Assembly (NCBI GenBank): GCA_024336345.1
Contig: JANFOG010000003.1
Span: 4,222,501-4,286,500, forward strand
Length of the DNA: 64,000 nucleotides
DNA from: Mariannaea sp. PMI_226
Taxonomy: Eukaryota; Ascomycota; Sordariomycetes; Hypocreales; Nectriaceae
Direction of reading: 5' to 3'
Shown here: positions 1 to 10,649 of the stretch, in pieces
Position numbering within the stretch: the stretch's first letter is position 1
Layout: each line of letters opens with the position of its first letter
The notes under the pieces: generated by a model
The model's input: only the letters and a program-made list of their open reading frames with translations
What the model was told of the DNA's origin: nothing
The model's database searches: none
Made by a program: the position numbers and the translations under genes

Positions 1-2826
1 GCCTTATTGGCGACAGGTGCCTCGAAAAAGCAAAAGCTCAATTGGGTGATGCGTTCCTCTGCAACGTGCGGATTCACTGCATTCCTCCAGGTAGTTCCCC
101 TGCTTATCGCGTTGTGCAGTTATGTTTACTAATTATTTAATAGAGAAGCCCGGAAAGTATTGCGATGGTGAGATTTTCCGGCACCTTGTTCAATTTGCTG
201 GTGTTCCCGGCAGTCTAGAAGCCTTTAACTCTTGGTTTGCAAGATTATCCCAAGGCAAACAAAAGCATATCGCCATGCTGATGGAACGAGAAGATATATG
301 GTCAGAACTAAAACATCTTGTTCCATTCACAGGGCTGTGGATAGATGTGCAGATTGGAAATATTGCAAAACATCTAGCCGCTCATTTAGATTCCGGAATT
401 GCCATGTATTTCTCTAATATTTGCTCAAAGTGGTCTAGGATATTCTCCGGTCATGAGGATAAGCGGCGCTTCTTGGAAGCAAGAGACGTGCGCTTCCTCC
501 AGTATAAAGCACCATTATGGAGTCAAAGCGATCGAAACTATATCCAGAACGCATTTAAAAGAAATGAAGTCCTCAGGGCTCTGGACTCCAATGTTAGAGA
601 ACAAATATGTGAGAATATATATTCCATTGATGGGATCATACCCAGCATTTTTACATTCAATGAAAACCTCCGATATTTGACTATTGGATTAAAAATCCTT
701 GAACAACATCTTGTGGAAATTCCACCAAAGAAAAAGCGAAAGACTCGACACAATCCCCATCCGCCATCACCGTGCCTCTATCGGAACATGGTACAGAATT
801 GGTCGACGACGAACGCCTGCGTTGAGATCAAAGAAGGAGAAATAAGAAACATCATGGGCCCGGCATCTTCTGTTTCCGCCTTTGTGATAGTTCTACTATC
901 AGCCTTAAGAAATTTTGCTCATTTGGGCTCAGAAGCGCCGGCGCAAGATATCAAAGGAAAGGGGATGAAAGCCTACCTTGTTGGCTACAAATTGAAATCT
1001 CTTTGTCATACGGCGAAGAGGATGGGTTTTCAAAATAAAAAGATTCTTGCGGGTATGAATTTGGAGGGAAGTCATGAGGACCTCTGGATCATGGAGGACA
1101 CAATGCCTCGAGTAGACCCCCCTATCATCCAAGAATGGCGGGGCGGGAAGCCATCCATCCGAACCTTCACCTTGCTACAGGATGTGTTATTTCTACCAAA
1201 CATTCGGCCTCAGCCAGACTCTTCAACATCAGAGCCAACTCTGTCAATGATTATGGGAGACGTGATACGCGCGTTCTTTGGAGATTCTGCCTTTTATCCA
1301 GATATGCCTCAGCCGCGGCAACTCCCCCAACTACTGCCTCAACCACAGCAACCGCCTCAACCACAGCAACCACCTCAACCACCTCAACCACCTCAACCAC
1401 AGCAACAACCTCAACCACAGCAACAACCTCAACCACAGCAACAACCTCAACCACAGCAACAACCTCAACCACAGCAACAACCTCAACCACAGCAACAACC
1501 TCAACCACAGCAACAACCTCAACCACAGCAACAACCTCAACCACAGCAACAACCTCAACCACAGCAACAACCTCAACCACAGCAAGTTGGTGACAATGAT
1601 ACTACAATGACTGAATCCAATACTACACCAACCAGAGCAAGAAAAAGGAATATTGAAGAATCAGAAGCAGCTCCTGATACCCCAATGCGTTATCCTGAGG
1701 AAGCTATAGAAATCGATAATAGCCGAGTCAATATCGAGTCTAAGGCACTAGTGCTTGCAGGCACGCAAACTTCGATGATACCCTCCCTTCCAGTGCTTGA
1801 CATAGCCATGACGACTACTGTACAAGATGTTTCAAGGAAAAGAACTCAGACAACACGCGCCACGGTAAGCAAAGGAGTTATAAAGGGCAAACCAAATGGT
1901 TCAAGCTCGAAGCAAAAGCTCGAAGCCGCCGTGTCTAGACTTAAACCAACCTCACCTACTGCCCGCACTACTCAAGATCTCCAAAATGTACTTCAACCTC
2001 AGTATGATATACCAGGCTTGCATGATGGTCAACCTTCAATGATCACACCTGATTCTTTAGAGCAAGATCAAGTAACCCGCACAAAGCCACAAGCCCAACC
2101 AGAGGAACACTTGACAATCGTACAGAATGGGCAAGACGGAATCGAGTTAGCATTAACTCCATCTTCGTATATAGAGAGAGATGCTGCAGGGCTCGCGAGC
2201 AACAGCGGACAAGTCGTAGCCAATTTTGAACCCCCTGAGGTAACGTTTACAACTATTAAAAGTCTAAATCAAGATATTTACAAAGAAAAGGACATAGGGC
2301 GCGGTACAACAGGAGGAGATATTGCCTCTCTATTCGATGACGATGATGAACACAACGATGTCGATGTTGAGGTAGGCCCATTGTACCGTTGAAAATGAAA
2401 ACGTCGTTGACCATCTATAGGATACGCAGCCAAATGACCGTTCAGAAAAGACTCAAACAACCCAGGAACTCTTGGCGCAGAAAAACAACCAGATCATGGC
2501 TAGTGAATTCCCATGGAATAAACGGAGTAATGTGCACGCTTTAGCGGGGCAAAGAGAGTTGGATAGAGATCTAGTAGGCTGGTTGTACCTTGTTAGGAAT
2601 TTTATTAACTGTCTATTAGGTTGAGCGAGAAAATAATCAAGATATATTCAATGCTTTAGGTCAAATTGAACGAGGGGATGAGGAGGCGGATTGCGTCTTG
2701 TATACGAATGACAACAAGGTTAGACCACGGGAGGATTGGGATGAACGAAAGCCGGTCGTTCCAAATAATGACAGAACATGGGGCAACTACCGGGAGCAGC
2801 AGCAGCCGGAGTCGGACATAGAGTAG
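1..2826 (+). CDS. DUF3723-family protein, copy 1 (5' partial, probably frameshifted)
   Basis: Function unknown. I recognise the fungal DUF3723 family from the conserved order of blocks, and the gene is a paralogue of the one at 5441-8105 (shared blocks such as IPSIFTFNENLRYL against VPSLFTFFEDRKFL, and a later FLPNIR against FLPNIL block). The 5' part enters from the left edge: frame 3 reads LIGDRCLEKAKAQLGD up to about base 119, then the family alignment continues in frame 2 from the ATG at 122, so one base is missing or extra near 120. The only in-phase intron there (91-119) would be 29 bp, too short. The frame runs to 2371; introns 2372-2429 and 2574-2619 then join exons 2430-2573 and 2620-2826, each in frame, ending in TAG. 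Without these introns the reading stops at 2392. About 866 residues follow the ATG. The middle carries a long Pro-Gln repeat and a basic KKKRK stretch lies near residue 202. Confidence 0.7.
1345..1586 (+). repeat. 18-bp minisatellite encoding Pro-Gln repeats
   Basis: About eleven near-perfect copies of an 18-bp unit (CCTCAACCACAGCAACAA) lie from about 1390 to 1585, preceded by shorter degenerate CCTCAACCAC units from about 1345. The unit encodes PQPQQQ. Copy identity is almost complete, so the array is young and its length is probably variable between strains. Because the unit is a multiple of three, several other frames are also open here and are not genes. Confidence 0.9.
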
Positions 2827-3366
2827 ATAACTTATATGTATGTGTACATATATTATCAAAGTTTCATGTCTATTTTTCTCAATCCTCATTGATTTTTGGA
2901 AATCGAATTTTTCTAGCCTGGCAAAATGGTACGATGGCAATATTTTTGGATTAACGTAGACTCATCGTGTTAATTTAAGCAAATAATGCTAAAAACGATC
3001 AGATCGTACTGGTAAGAGCATAGTAAGGGTTTATTATTACAAGTATTGCCCATTTGCTTAATTCTTCCCGTAATACAGTTGGGGAGGTTTAGAGTCAGAT
3101 TTTTTAGTATTCTGAAATTTCCAGATTGGTCCAATTTCTGACCAGCGTGGCTAGTGTACAGTATGTGCACTACAGTATATAACCAACAAGTAGGCATTAA
3201 TCGAAGCCGAAACTGGCTAGGCTTTGGAAATGGAGGGGTACACCCATGTTATTCCTCCGACCGAAAAGATTAGCTATACTGTACAGTATGCTTAGGCCAG
3301 GATTGAATAAGATGTCTTATCTAGCATACAGTGGGGTGGGGTGCGGATCTAGGGTCAGTAATCTAT
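2827..3366. other. Intergenic, no gene seen
   Basis: I see no supported coding region between the DUF3723 gene and the Tc1 element. It holds three copies of the palindrome-prone octamer GTACAGTA/TACTGTAC (3156, 3277, 3281). Confidence 0.5.
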
Positions 3367-3368
3367 TA

Positions 3369-3398
3369 CAGTTAGCGGCCAAAAGTTTGAGTCCACCC
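3369..3398 (+). repeat. Left terminal inverted repeat of the Tc1 element
   Basis: Matches the reverse complement of 4727-4756 at 28 of 30 positions. TA at 3367-3368 is the target duplication. Confidence 0.92.
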
Positions 3399-3473
3399 GA
3401 CGCGACCGCGTCAAACCGCGATTTCTCCCTCGACCCCCCTCCCTTTCATTTTCTTCCATAACTTGTCAACAAA

Positions 3474-4611
3474 ATGTCTTCTGCACGCAAATTTGGTACC
3501 GAAATATCCGGAAATCGTGGCAAAGGCTGTCAATTTTCTCCTGAGGCAAAAGGAGCTATGCTGGCAATGTTACATGGCGGTAACAGCCTGAGGGCTGTCG
3601 CCCGAGAGTTTAACACCACACATTCTGCTGTCGCCAAGATCAAAAAACGCTGGCTTGACGAAAAGACAGTAAATAATAAGCCTCGCAGCGGTCGGCCTAT
3701 AAAACTTACAAAGGAAGAAGAGCGGTATATAATACGAATTACCAAAAAAAATCGCGAGATCTCATATAAAGCACTAATCGAAGAGACACAGGGTCGCGTC
3801 TCTGAGCGAACATTACGTCGCGTCTTACACCGCTATTGGAAGCGCAAATGGAAAGCTTTAGACAGACCGAAACTTGATAAGAAAATAGCAAGAATTCGGC
3901 TTGATTGGTGTTCTGCTTGGTTACCAGAAGTCCACGAATTGCTGGAGGTATGTCATTTTGAAAATGGAGGGTGATTTTGGGTAATGACAACTTTAGGTGG
4001 TGTTCTCCGATGAGACACGAATTAGCAATAAATCTGACAACCCCAACGTCATGCTTTGGCGACTATCGCATGAAAAGTATAATAAGGATCTTGTGAACAA
4101 GAAGGCACATGTTAAAGATGCGATTTCTCAGATGTATTGGGCGTCAATTTGGAAAACAGGACGGTCATCCATAACGATGATGGAACGCGACAGTACTAGC
4201 GCTCGTAACGGCGTTTCAGCTCAGAGCTATCTGAAAACTCTAGAGGATCATCTTCTACCTCATTATGATGGTACCCGAAGATTTCAGCAAGATAACGCAA
4301 GAATTCATACCGCCAGGTTAACAATAAACTGGTTCATCACCAATGGAGTGGAGCTACTAGATTGGCCTCCATACTCTCCAGATCTCAACCCCATAGAACA
4401 CGTTTGGCATATTATAAAGCGCATCATTCGAAAGCGCTTCCCTCATTTAACAAAATTGAAAGATAATGAGGCGGATCGAGCAGAAATGATGCGATGCGTT
4501 GAGGTGGCATGGGCAGCAGTTGACCAGGCTACTATTCGAAGCCTCATCGAATCACTCCCTCGCCGATTGAAGGCGGTTATTCGCGCCAAGGGTTGGTATA
4601 CACGATATTGA
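3474..4611 (+). CDS. Tc1/mariner transposase (DD34E)
   Basis: Cut-and-paste transposase acting on the flanking inverted repeats in the nucleus. Exons are 3474-3947 and 3997-4611. The 49-bp intron 3948-3996 has a GTATGT donor, a TGAC branch and a TTTAG acceptor; joining gives a 362-residue protein, normal for the family. The N-terminal part has a helix-turn-helix (SLRAVAREFNTTHSAVAKI) and a second HTH with the linker RSGRPIKLT. The catalytic triad is visible: D in VFSDE, D in QQDNARIHTA, and E in SPDLNPIEHVW with 34 residues between the last two. I see no broken codon. The DD34E spacing places it with Tc1/impala-type elements, not pogo/Fot1. Confidence 0.93.
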
Positions 4612-4726
4612 AGAGCGGAAGCAGGGCATCATTTTCATATACATAATATTTTATTTGACCTTTATTCAATTGAATTATTTGACTTTGAAGCCAGGCATAT
4701 GTAGGCGGGTTGATGGGAAATATGTG

Positions 4727-4756
4727 GGGTGGACTCAGACTTTTGGCCGCTGACTG
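4727..4756 (-). repeat. Right terminal inverted repeat of the Tc1 element
   Basis: Reverse complement of 3369-3398 with two C/T differences, followed by TA at 4757-4758. Confidence 0.92.
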
Positions 4757-4799
4757 TATTGTAGTATTGTCAAAACTGGCCTAGCACTTTTAGTTACTA

Positions 4800-4990
4800 T
4801 ACTGGTAAGAAAGCTGGGGAGTACAATACTGGTTTTTGCCATTACTGGTGTAGGCTTCTTGCCGTTACTAGTATAGGTTCCTTATTGGTAACGATCTGGT
4901 TATCTCACTACTGGTATTAAAATGCTACTTTTATTTCAATACCAGTAGGTTAAATGCTACCAGTATGGGCTTCTTTTTATTACTGGTAGT
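4800..4990. repeat. Cluster of TACTGGTA / TACCAGTA motifs
   Basis: About nine copies or near-copies of the octamer TACTGGTA occur in about 190 bp, in both orientations (near 4800, 4827, 4841, 4866, 4882, 4909, 4939, 4958, 4979). The forward copies come first, then two TACCAGTA copies. There is no open frame. This could be a non-autonomous element with internal binding sites or an intergenic repeat; no terminal repeats are evident. Confidence 0.7.
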
Positions 4991-5004
4991 TATATGCACT
5001 TGCT

Positions 5005-5228
5005 ATACGCAGACACCATCCTGAGCTGACACGCTTGGGACGGTTGCACCGTGCGCAATGATGCTTGGGCCATATTCTGCGCACGCGGACAGGATCGTGT
5101 TCGGATACTGCCCTAAGCTGGCATGCTAAAGCAGCCTTGTCCACGCGATAACCCGCTTAGGACAGTCGACTACTCCTGCGTACGCAGAGTGGAGTGTTCA
5201 GATATTGCCCTGTGCCGATATGCTAAAG
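5005..5228. repeat. Degenerate tandem repeat, about 97-bp period
   Basis: Segments 5097-5131 and 5194-5228 match at most of 35 positions (both GTGTTC-GATA-TGCCCT...ATGCTAAAG), 97 bp apart. A weaker third copy lies near 5010-5040 (CCTGAGCTGACACGCTT). Further homology between units includes CTTGGGACGGT and CTTAGGACAGT. Confidence 0.55.
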
Positions 5229-5440
5229 ACGGTCAACGGTAGTCTATCTTCTGCTTAGCTTGGACTGTAGGGCGCTTGCGCGGCATCCTGCTCAAGTCGA
5301 GTCCAGATTTGGTGAGCTAGTCTACTTTGGACGGCCGATTCTGCTGAAGCAGTTTTCCGCCTCAGCCACCGAGCAAATTGCGATAGTACTTAAGACAGCT
5401 GTGCACAAATCGATCACACTTCCGTATTGTTCAGACTCCA

Positions 5441-8105
5441 ATGCCAGGTCACAGTTTTATCGAAGTCAATCAACGAATTGAAACAGAACGTCGGGCAAAG
5501 TTCCTTGGTACTGCCAGCATTAGGTTCTCATCTCTTAAACCGCGTTCAGCGGCAGCTAATCCAATCCGACGTCCAGCCACAAAACCATTACAGAGACTAT
5601 TCCGGGAAGAGCATGGCTGCCGGCAAGAGGACAGTCGACATCACGCGAAAGCTACAATCAGCCAAGATGAACTTCAAACTGCCTTGATGCTTTCAGGAAT
5701 CTCGGAAATATCCATGCTGAAAGCTGACTCTCTACCTTATCCGCAGCTCGAGTTCCCACCTGGAACGCGCTTAGAATGTATTCAAGGATGTGACCGCATC
5801 ATTGCAGCTGATGAGGTGTTCGACGGAGCAAATAAACGCTGGATAGTAGATTTATATCTAAATGGTAACTATTATACTCATGCCCTTCATACAGTCTACT
5901 AGTTGACATCTCAGATATAAGCGATGATCTCAAAACACTCTTCACTGAGGAGTATACATATCAAAAAGACCCTGAAGATGGGGAATTCTATTGTAAGATT
6001 CGAAGATATCAAGGGTATCACGGCAACGAAAACCCCTTTTTCGAGGGTATATGGTTGGGCCGACTCTCTGCCCTGTCAAAAAATCGGCGCGACCTCCTAG
6101 ACCAGCTCTTCCGTCACAAGAAATACACGGACGCTTTCGACGCCCTGCTGCCAATTCCTGCTCTATTTTGCGGGTTTCGATTGACTGTAGTTCATCAAGT
6201 CATATCCATGCGGTGCGAAGAGGTGTAGTATGAATTGATATCAAGATAATTTACACATGCTAACTCTCGCAGCCCAACATCCACTACCTGAAACATATAT
6301 TCAGAATATGGAGCAGCATATGCAATGACGACCCCCAAATCATGCAGCTAGTTGATTCATCAACAGTCGAGCGACTGCAAGGCAAAGCGCCGGGCGCATT
6401 TATGGCGGACCGCGATGATCTTTTGCTCGACCTCGAGAGCGGTCGCATCTTCGGCAATCTGTCTGAACAACAACGAGCTGGAATTTGGTACAGGCTTTGC
6501 GAGGCAACACGCCAATGTCTGGTCCCATCCCTCTTTACTTTCTTTGAGGACCGCAAGTTTCTCAGCCCCGTTGCTGAATGCCTGAGGCGGTTGACTGGTA
6601 TGAACTGCAAAGCCACGATTACGAGTCGTTTGAGCGACATGTTCCAAGGGACACATCAGCAGTGGGTGCAAACATCGGATGCAGAATACTTGGTTTTCCC
6701 AGGAGACGCTGCAACTCAATTTGATCTTGGATGCAGGCAATTGTGGCTTGCCGCATTTCGCGAGTTTCGAGATATACCAACAGATAGCGAGAAGAAAGAG
6801 AGATTGGCGAAAGCACGTAGAAGGGCTGACGAGACTACCCTTTTTGAGATGGCGTCTCTTGCGCAAAGGCTAGGCTTCGCATCAAAGGAGATAAACATGA
6901 TTCTAGGCACATCACCAGATCGTCAAGTTGCCGAGCGTGTGCTACTGTCGGCGCGGAAACCAGGCAAATATCGATACCCAGAATTTGAATATTGCGTCCA
7001 GCAAATTGCAGGCGCTTTTGCAACCGCCCAGCCGGTTCCTACCTCACAGATGCAACACAACTCTGAGATGGGCCAGTGTGTAGAGCCACCAGCCAGGTAT
7101 GGAATACCTCACAACACTGACCACGACCGCGATCAAGGTCGGCTGTTTCTTCCAAACATTTTGTTGATTCCTGAACCGGGAGAAAGAAATGTTTCGTCTT
7201 TCTTCGTGAGGCGATCAGTTTATGCGGCCTATTTTGGTCTTCCTCCCTTAGCAACGGACTTTTTTGCCCACGGCGAACGGGTTAGTCAATTTGATTTGAG
7301 CATCGATGTAGAGTATCCACCAATGACGATACAGAAACAAGAGGAAAGACTGAGACAACTTGCACAAAAATGTGACAGCGAGGATAGGAAACTAAAATCT
7401 CTAGAAAGAAAGTGCGCTGACACGAAAAAGAAGTTGGAAGATATTAGGACCCAAGCCAGGGAAGAGGCCAGGAAGTTGGAAAAAACCAAGACCAAAAACA
7501 GGGAACTAACTCATTCAACACAAGTAATGCAGGAACATGTAGAGAATTCAGTAGAAGCCGCACCAGGTGAGAAGAGAAAAGAGTTATCACGTGACAAGGC
7601 TAAGGATCCTCTAAATCCTAAGGCCTCCGAACCGCGAGAGATAAGTCTAAAGCCTTCTGCAACGGGAAAAATCGGAAAGTCGGGAAAGTCAGGAAAATCG
7701 GGAAAATCTGGGAGCTCAAGGAAGCCGAAACTACCAGGAGACTTGGTGATAAGGTCATTCAAATTGGACCGTCGTCGTGAGTGGGTACATCATGACAAGA
7801 TCGAAGTCAACGAATTGGATCCGTCACCATTTTACGAAAAGTTAAGGACATACCATGAGCAAAACTACAGACTATTCGATGTCAAAGGCAACGAGCTCAT
7901 TCTAGATTCCTGCTTTGAGCATGTTCAGCAAAATAGTTTTAGGGTATCCCTAATACATCAACCTTGGTTGGACACCCTGCTAGCAGAAGGCCTCCCGCTG
8001 CGTTTCGAAGATGTGCCAATGGAGGATTATAATAGTGAGAGTGGTAGCCCGACCTCAGGGGCCTCCTCTCTTGTCAGACCAGGCAGTGGCCCGTCTGGCG
8101 AGTAA
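5441..8105 (+). CDS. DUF3723-family protein, copy 2
   Basis: Function unknown. Exons are 5441-5864, 5915-6222 and 6273-8105, giving 854 residues. Both introns are 50 bp with GT donors and CAG acceptors. Splicing restores the family block VDLYLN-DISDDLK across the first junction and joins MRCEE to PNIHYLKHIF across the second. The N-terminal half is the DUF3723 core (AKFLGTASIRFSSL, then FFEGIWLGRLSALSKNRRDL, then IWYRLCEATRQCLVPSLFTF). From about residue 560 follows a charged coiled coil, then a basic KSGKSGKSGKSG repeat and a C-terminal folded-looking part. The start is the first ATG of the open frame; an upstream exon cannot be excluded. It is a diverged paralogue of the gene at the left edge and has no visible lesion. 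DUF3723 genes recur as cargo of Starship elements, but no activity is established. Confidence 0.85.
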
Positions 8106-8970
8106 TAAAGTTTATCATTGACAGAGGTCCGGGTTTATCATAGCCAGACTTTGCTCTAGTTCTCTAGATAGCAACCTCTCCAAGGCTGTTCCCCTGTCAT
8201 TTATTGGTTCCTTCCACTATGTACCCGATTTTTATCTAGGCATACACCCTCCAACAAATAGATTTATAGACGCTATCCTTTATAGCAGTTTGTAGTTATG
8301 CCTTTGCAGATGAACCCTGTCTCCGCGCTGTCCATGTGCATTACCTTCCGAATTAATCAAGTAGTTCCTTGTACCAATCTGGTGATATGCCAGAACTGGC
8401 CGAAGAGGACCGTTTTGACTCAGATCCAGTTTGACCCCCTGACCTTGACCACTTCCTCCCACTGGTATTTGGTTCGACCGTACTTGTATATAACCGTTCA
8501 TCGAACGTGGTACGGCAGTAGTCTATCATATCGTAGTGACTAGTCACTGTCACCGTTTGGTATAATAGCAATTGACGTCGTTGCCTAGATTGATGTGAAG
8601 GTAACTAGCTATTGCCTTGATAGAATATTCCGAGATTATAGATACATCACCAAATAATTAGCCAAGCCATGAAAAGATTCCGCAGATCGGCAGCACCATC
8701 ACCAGAACTCAAAGGTTACTCTCGGGACGAAGGAGCAGAGGTGAGTAGCCTGTGCTATCAACTGCACCGGCCTTCGCTGTAGAGGCTAGTCCGGCTTCTA
8801 CAGAGCAGGATAATCGGGTCAGTGCATAGACAAACGTGGTTACCTAGGCTGATTCGGCAGCCTAGCTCAGGGGTTCGACTCCGACGCAAGTGGACATAAA
8901 TTCAGAGTGTCCCCAGGTCCCTCTTCACTATTCACTCTCTCTTGGACGTAAGTTACCCAAACCGACAGCA
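8106..8970. other. Intergenic, possible 5' exon at 8669
   Basis: No convincing gene. An ATG at 8669 opens 24 codons (MKRFRRSAAPSP...) up to a consensus GTGAGT donor, so it may be a 5' exon, but I could not join it in frame to the gene at 8971. A perfect 8-bp hairpin stem (CTAGGCTG at 8844-8851 with CAGCCTAG at 8858-8865, 6-nt loop) lies just downstream. Confidence 0.35.
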
Positions 8971-9458
8971 ATGTCTTCTCCTATCCTGGGCGAGCCTCCC
9001 TCTCCCCGTACGCGACAGGGAAAGAGTTCGAAAGGAGCGTGTCCCCCGCAGAACATCTCCAAAGATATGAATTCGGTTCCTCTCGGTGATGATAGCAGTA
9101 AGCGCCGTCAACATACATTGAGGTAAAACATTGTCTAATAAAGAATGCAGCCCATATCATATCCACTCTAGACAATAAGCAATGTCAGCAATCACCGAAT
9201 GGCGAACACTCCAAGATCGTCTTGGAGCGCGAGGTCTCTGAGACCCCAACTGAGCCCCTGAGTCCAGGGAGTCTCGAATGTTTCTTGTCGTATCTCAGAC
9301 CTCAGCCTTCGCAGGATCCCCAATCGTGCACTGTTCCAGTGCGGCAGCAACAACAGCGCAGGGCCACATCAACACAAGCCCATGGAAACCGCCGACGGTC
9401 AGGGAGAATCCAGAAAAGGCATCCCGGGAGGTCCACTAGAAAAGTAAAAAAACCCTAA
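8971..9458 (+). CDS. Small basic protein of unknown function
   Basis: I do not recognise this gene. Exons 8971-9097 and 9151-9458 join across a 53-bp intron (GTAAGC donor, CTAAT branch, GCAG acceptor) to give 144 residues; without splicing both parts stop early, and the joined frame is open throughout. The protein is Ser/Pro-rich, has a QQQQRR run, and ends in a strongly basic tail (RRRSGRIQKRHPGR then RKVKK), which would suit nuclear localisation or nucleic-acid binding. No catalytic motif is visible. The start is the first ATG after a possible upstream intron (GTAAGT at about 8948). Confidence 0.5.
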
Positions 9459-9968
9459 GACTCAACACCAGACCTGAACTTGAAATGCCAGGTGCAAGAT
9501 ACCTTAGAAGTAGGACCAACGTATACGAGAGCTGTTCTATAACTATACCATATATTAAATTTTCGCTTAATATTATGTGGATATGAGACTTCAAACAGTT
9601 TCAATTGCATGGGATTTATTTAACTAGTGCATTTGACGAGCATAAGGACAGGAGAGCGCCATGCTGTCGTCCAGATTAGGGGTTGTAACCTTGCTATGTA
9701 GTTTCGATACGGTCAGCTCTGGCCTGTTGGATTATATGACAAGTAGACACCACAGAGGCAACGCGCAAAGCACATCGATGTATGTACTTTGTGACGGTCC
9801 AATCAAACTACTTTTTTGGTTATTATGAGAAGTCCCTTGGCCCAGCCGAGTCCATTACTGTACCATTTCGTGAAAGATTTCGAGAGGATGGCACAACCTT
9901 GTAGAGTACAGTATTTGCCTACACTTTGGGTTTTCTCCCATGTGCAACAATTCTTGCATCTATTGACA
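9459..9968. other. Intergenic / 5' region
   Basis: No gene supported up to the preferred start at 9969. The downstream frame is open from about 9816 with an alternative ATG at 9825. One GTACAGTA octamer is at 9906. Confidence 0.35.
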
Positions 9969-10649
9969 ATGGTCGTCCAAATGCTACCACAACCATCACC
10001 ATATCGGTCCGCCGCCGCCCACCTATATATTCCTGCATTGAGACTGTGTCCCATATGTCATGTTGAGCTGCACGCGCTTTATAATCGTCTTGCGATGGCA
10101 GCCAGAGCCCCCCAACCTGTCGAGTTGAGCCCACACCCCATGCCATGGATGGTATCTATGGTTCGCTACTACGAAGCCACGATTCAGCATCTAAGAACTT
10201 GTGTTGAGTTCCGCGACCTGGAGATCTACCATATCCAGGGTCAGAAGCAAGAGCTAGAGGCTAGAAACGCTCACTCAGCCGCCCTTCATGAGACACAACA
10301 ACGAACCATTAATGACCAAACCAGCTTGATTGAATCCTTACAGAGCGAACTGGTCCAACGCCATGCGCAGCTCACAGCACCACCACGAGAGCTACAGATC
10401 AACACGGTCTTACCCCAGGGAGTAATGGTGTCCCCGCCGCTGTCCTCATCCCCAGCATTCGCTCTTCCATCAGGCCGAATTGGGAGTTTGTCTACTCCGA
10501 TGTTTCTAGGCATTACAGATTCTACTGATGGGAATGAAGATGGAGGCGAGACTGTGGTGAAGATTGAGGAGGAGGAGGACAACATGGTGAAGCACGCCAG
10601 AAGCCTGAGCTACCAACTATACACTGCTGTACGTAGGGTAGCAGAATAA
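9969..10649 (+). CDS. Hypothetical coiled-coil protein
   Basis: Unrecognised. The frame is open without introns. I prefer the ATG at 9969 (A at -3, G at +4, pyrimidine-rich leader), giving 226 residues; an in-frame ATG at 9825 would add 48. There is a CPICH motif near residue 27 that lacks a partner Cys pair, so a zinc finger is not supported. Residues about 65-140 form a predicted coiled coil (YYEATIQHLRTCVEFRDLEI, then LIESLQSELVQRHAQL). The C-terminal part is Ser/Pro-rich and acidic (VVKIEEEEDN). Neighbouring small genes have a similar low-complexity, nuclear-type character. Confidence 0.5.
   Translation: MVVQMLPQPSPYRSAAAHLYIPALRLCPICHVELHALYNRLAMAARAPQPVELSPHPMPWMVSMVRYYEATIQHLRTCVEFRDLEIYHIQGQKQELEARNAHSAALHETQQRTINDQTSLIESLQSELVQRHAQLTAPPRELQINTVLPQGVMVSPPLSSSPAFALPSGRIGSLSTPMFLGITDSTDGNEDGGETVVKIEEEEDNMVKHARSLSYQLYTAVRRVAE

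Larger units (their letters stand above)
3369..4756 (+). mobile_element. Tc1/mariner (DD34E) DNA transposon, apparently intact
   Basis: The element is 1388 bp. Its ends are 30-bp inverted repeats, 3369-3398 and 4727-4756, both starting CAGT(T/C)AGCGGCCAAAAG and differing at two C/T positions. It is flanked by TA on both sides (3367-3368 and 4757-4758), the expected Tc1 target duplication. It encodes one transposase with a single intron and no internal stop. Ends, duplication and enzyme all being present suggests a recent, possibly active insertion. Confidence 0.93.

Noticed and set aside
91..119. A 29-bp intron restoring the frame of the first DUF3723 gene
   Set aside because: Phase fits, but it is far below the size of other introns here and would remove family-conserved residues.
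1135..1610. Several additional open frames on both strands across the Pro-Gln minisatellite
   Set aside because: An 18-bp repeat keeps all frames open; low-complexity shadows without start context or motifs.
8858..8885. tRNA-like T-arm sequence GGTTCGACTCC
   Set aside because: No acceptor stem, D-arm or anticodon arm can be placed around it.
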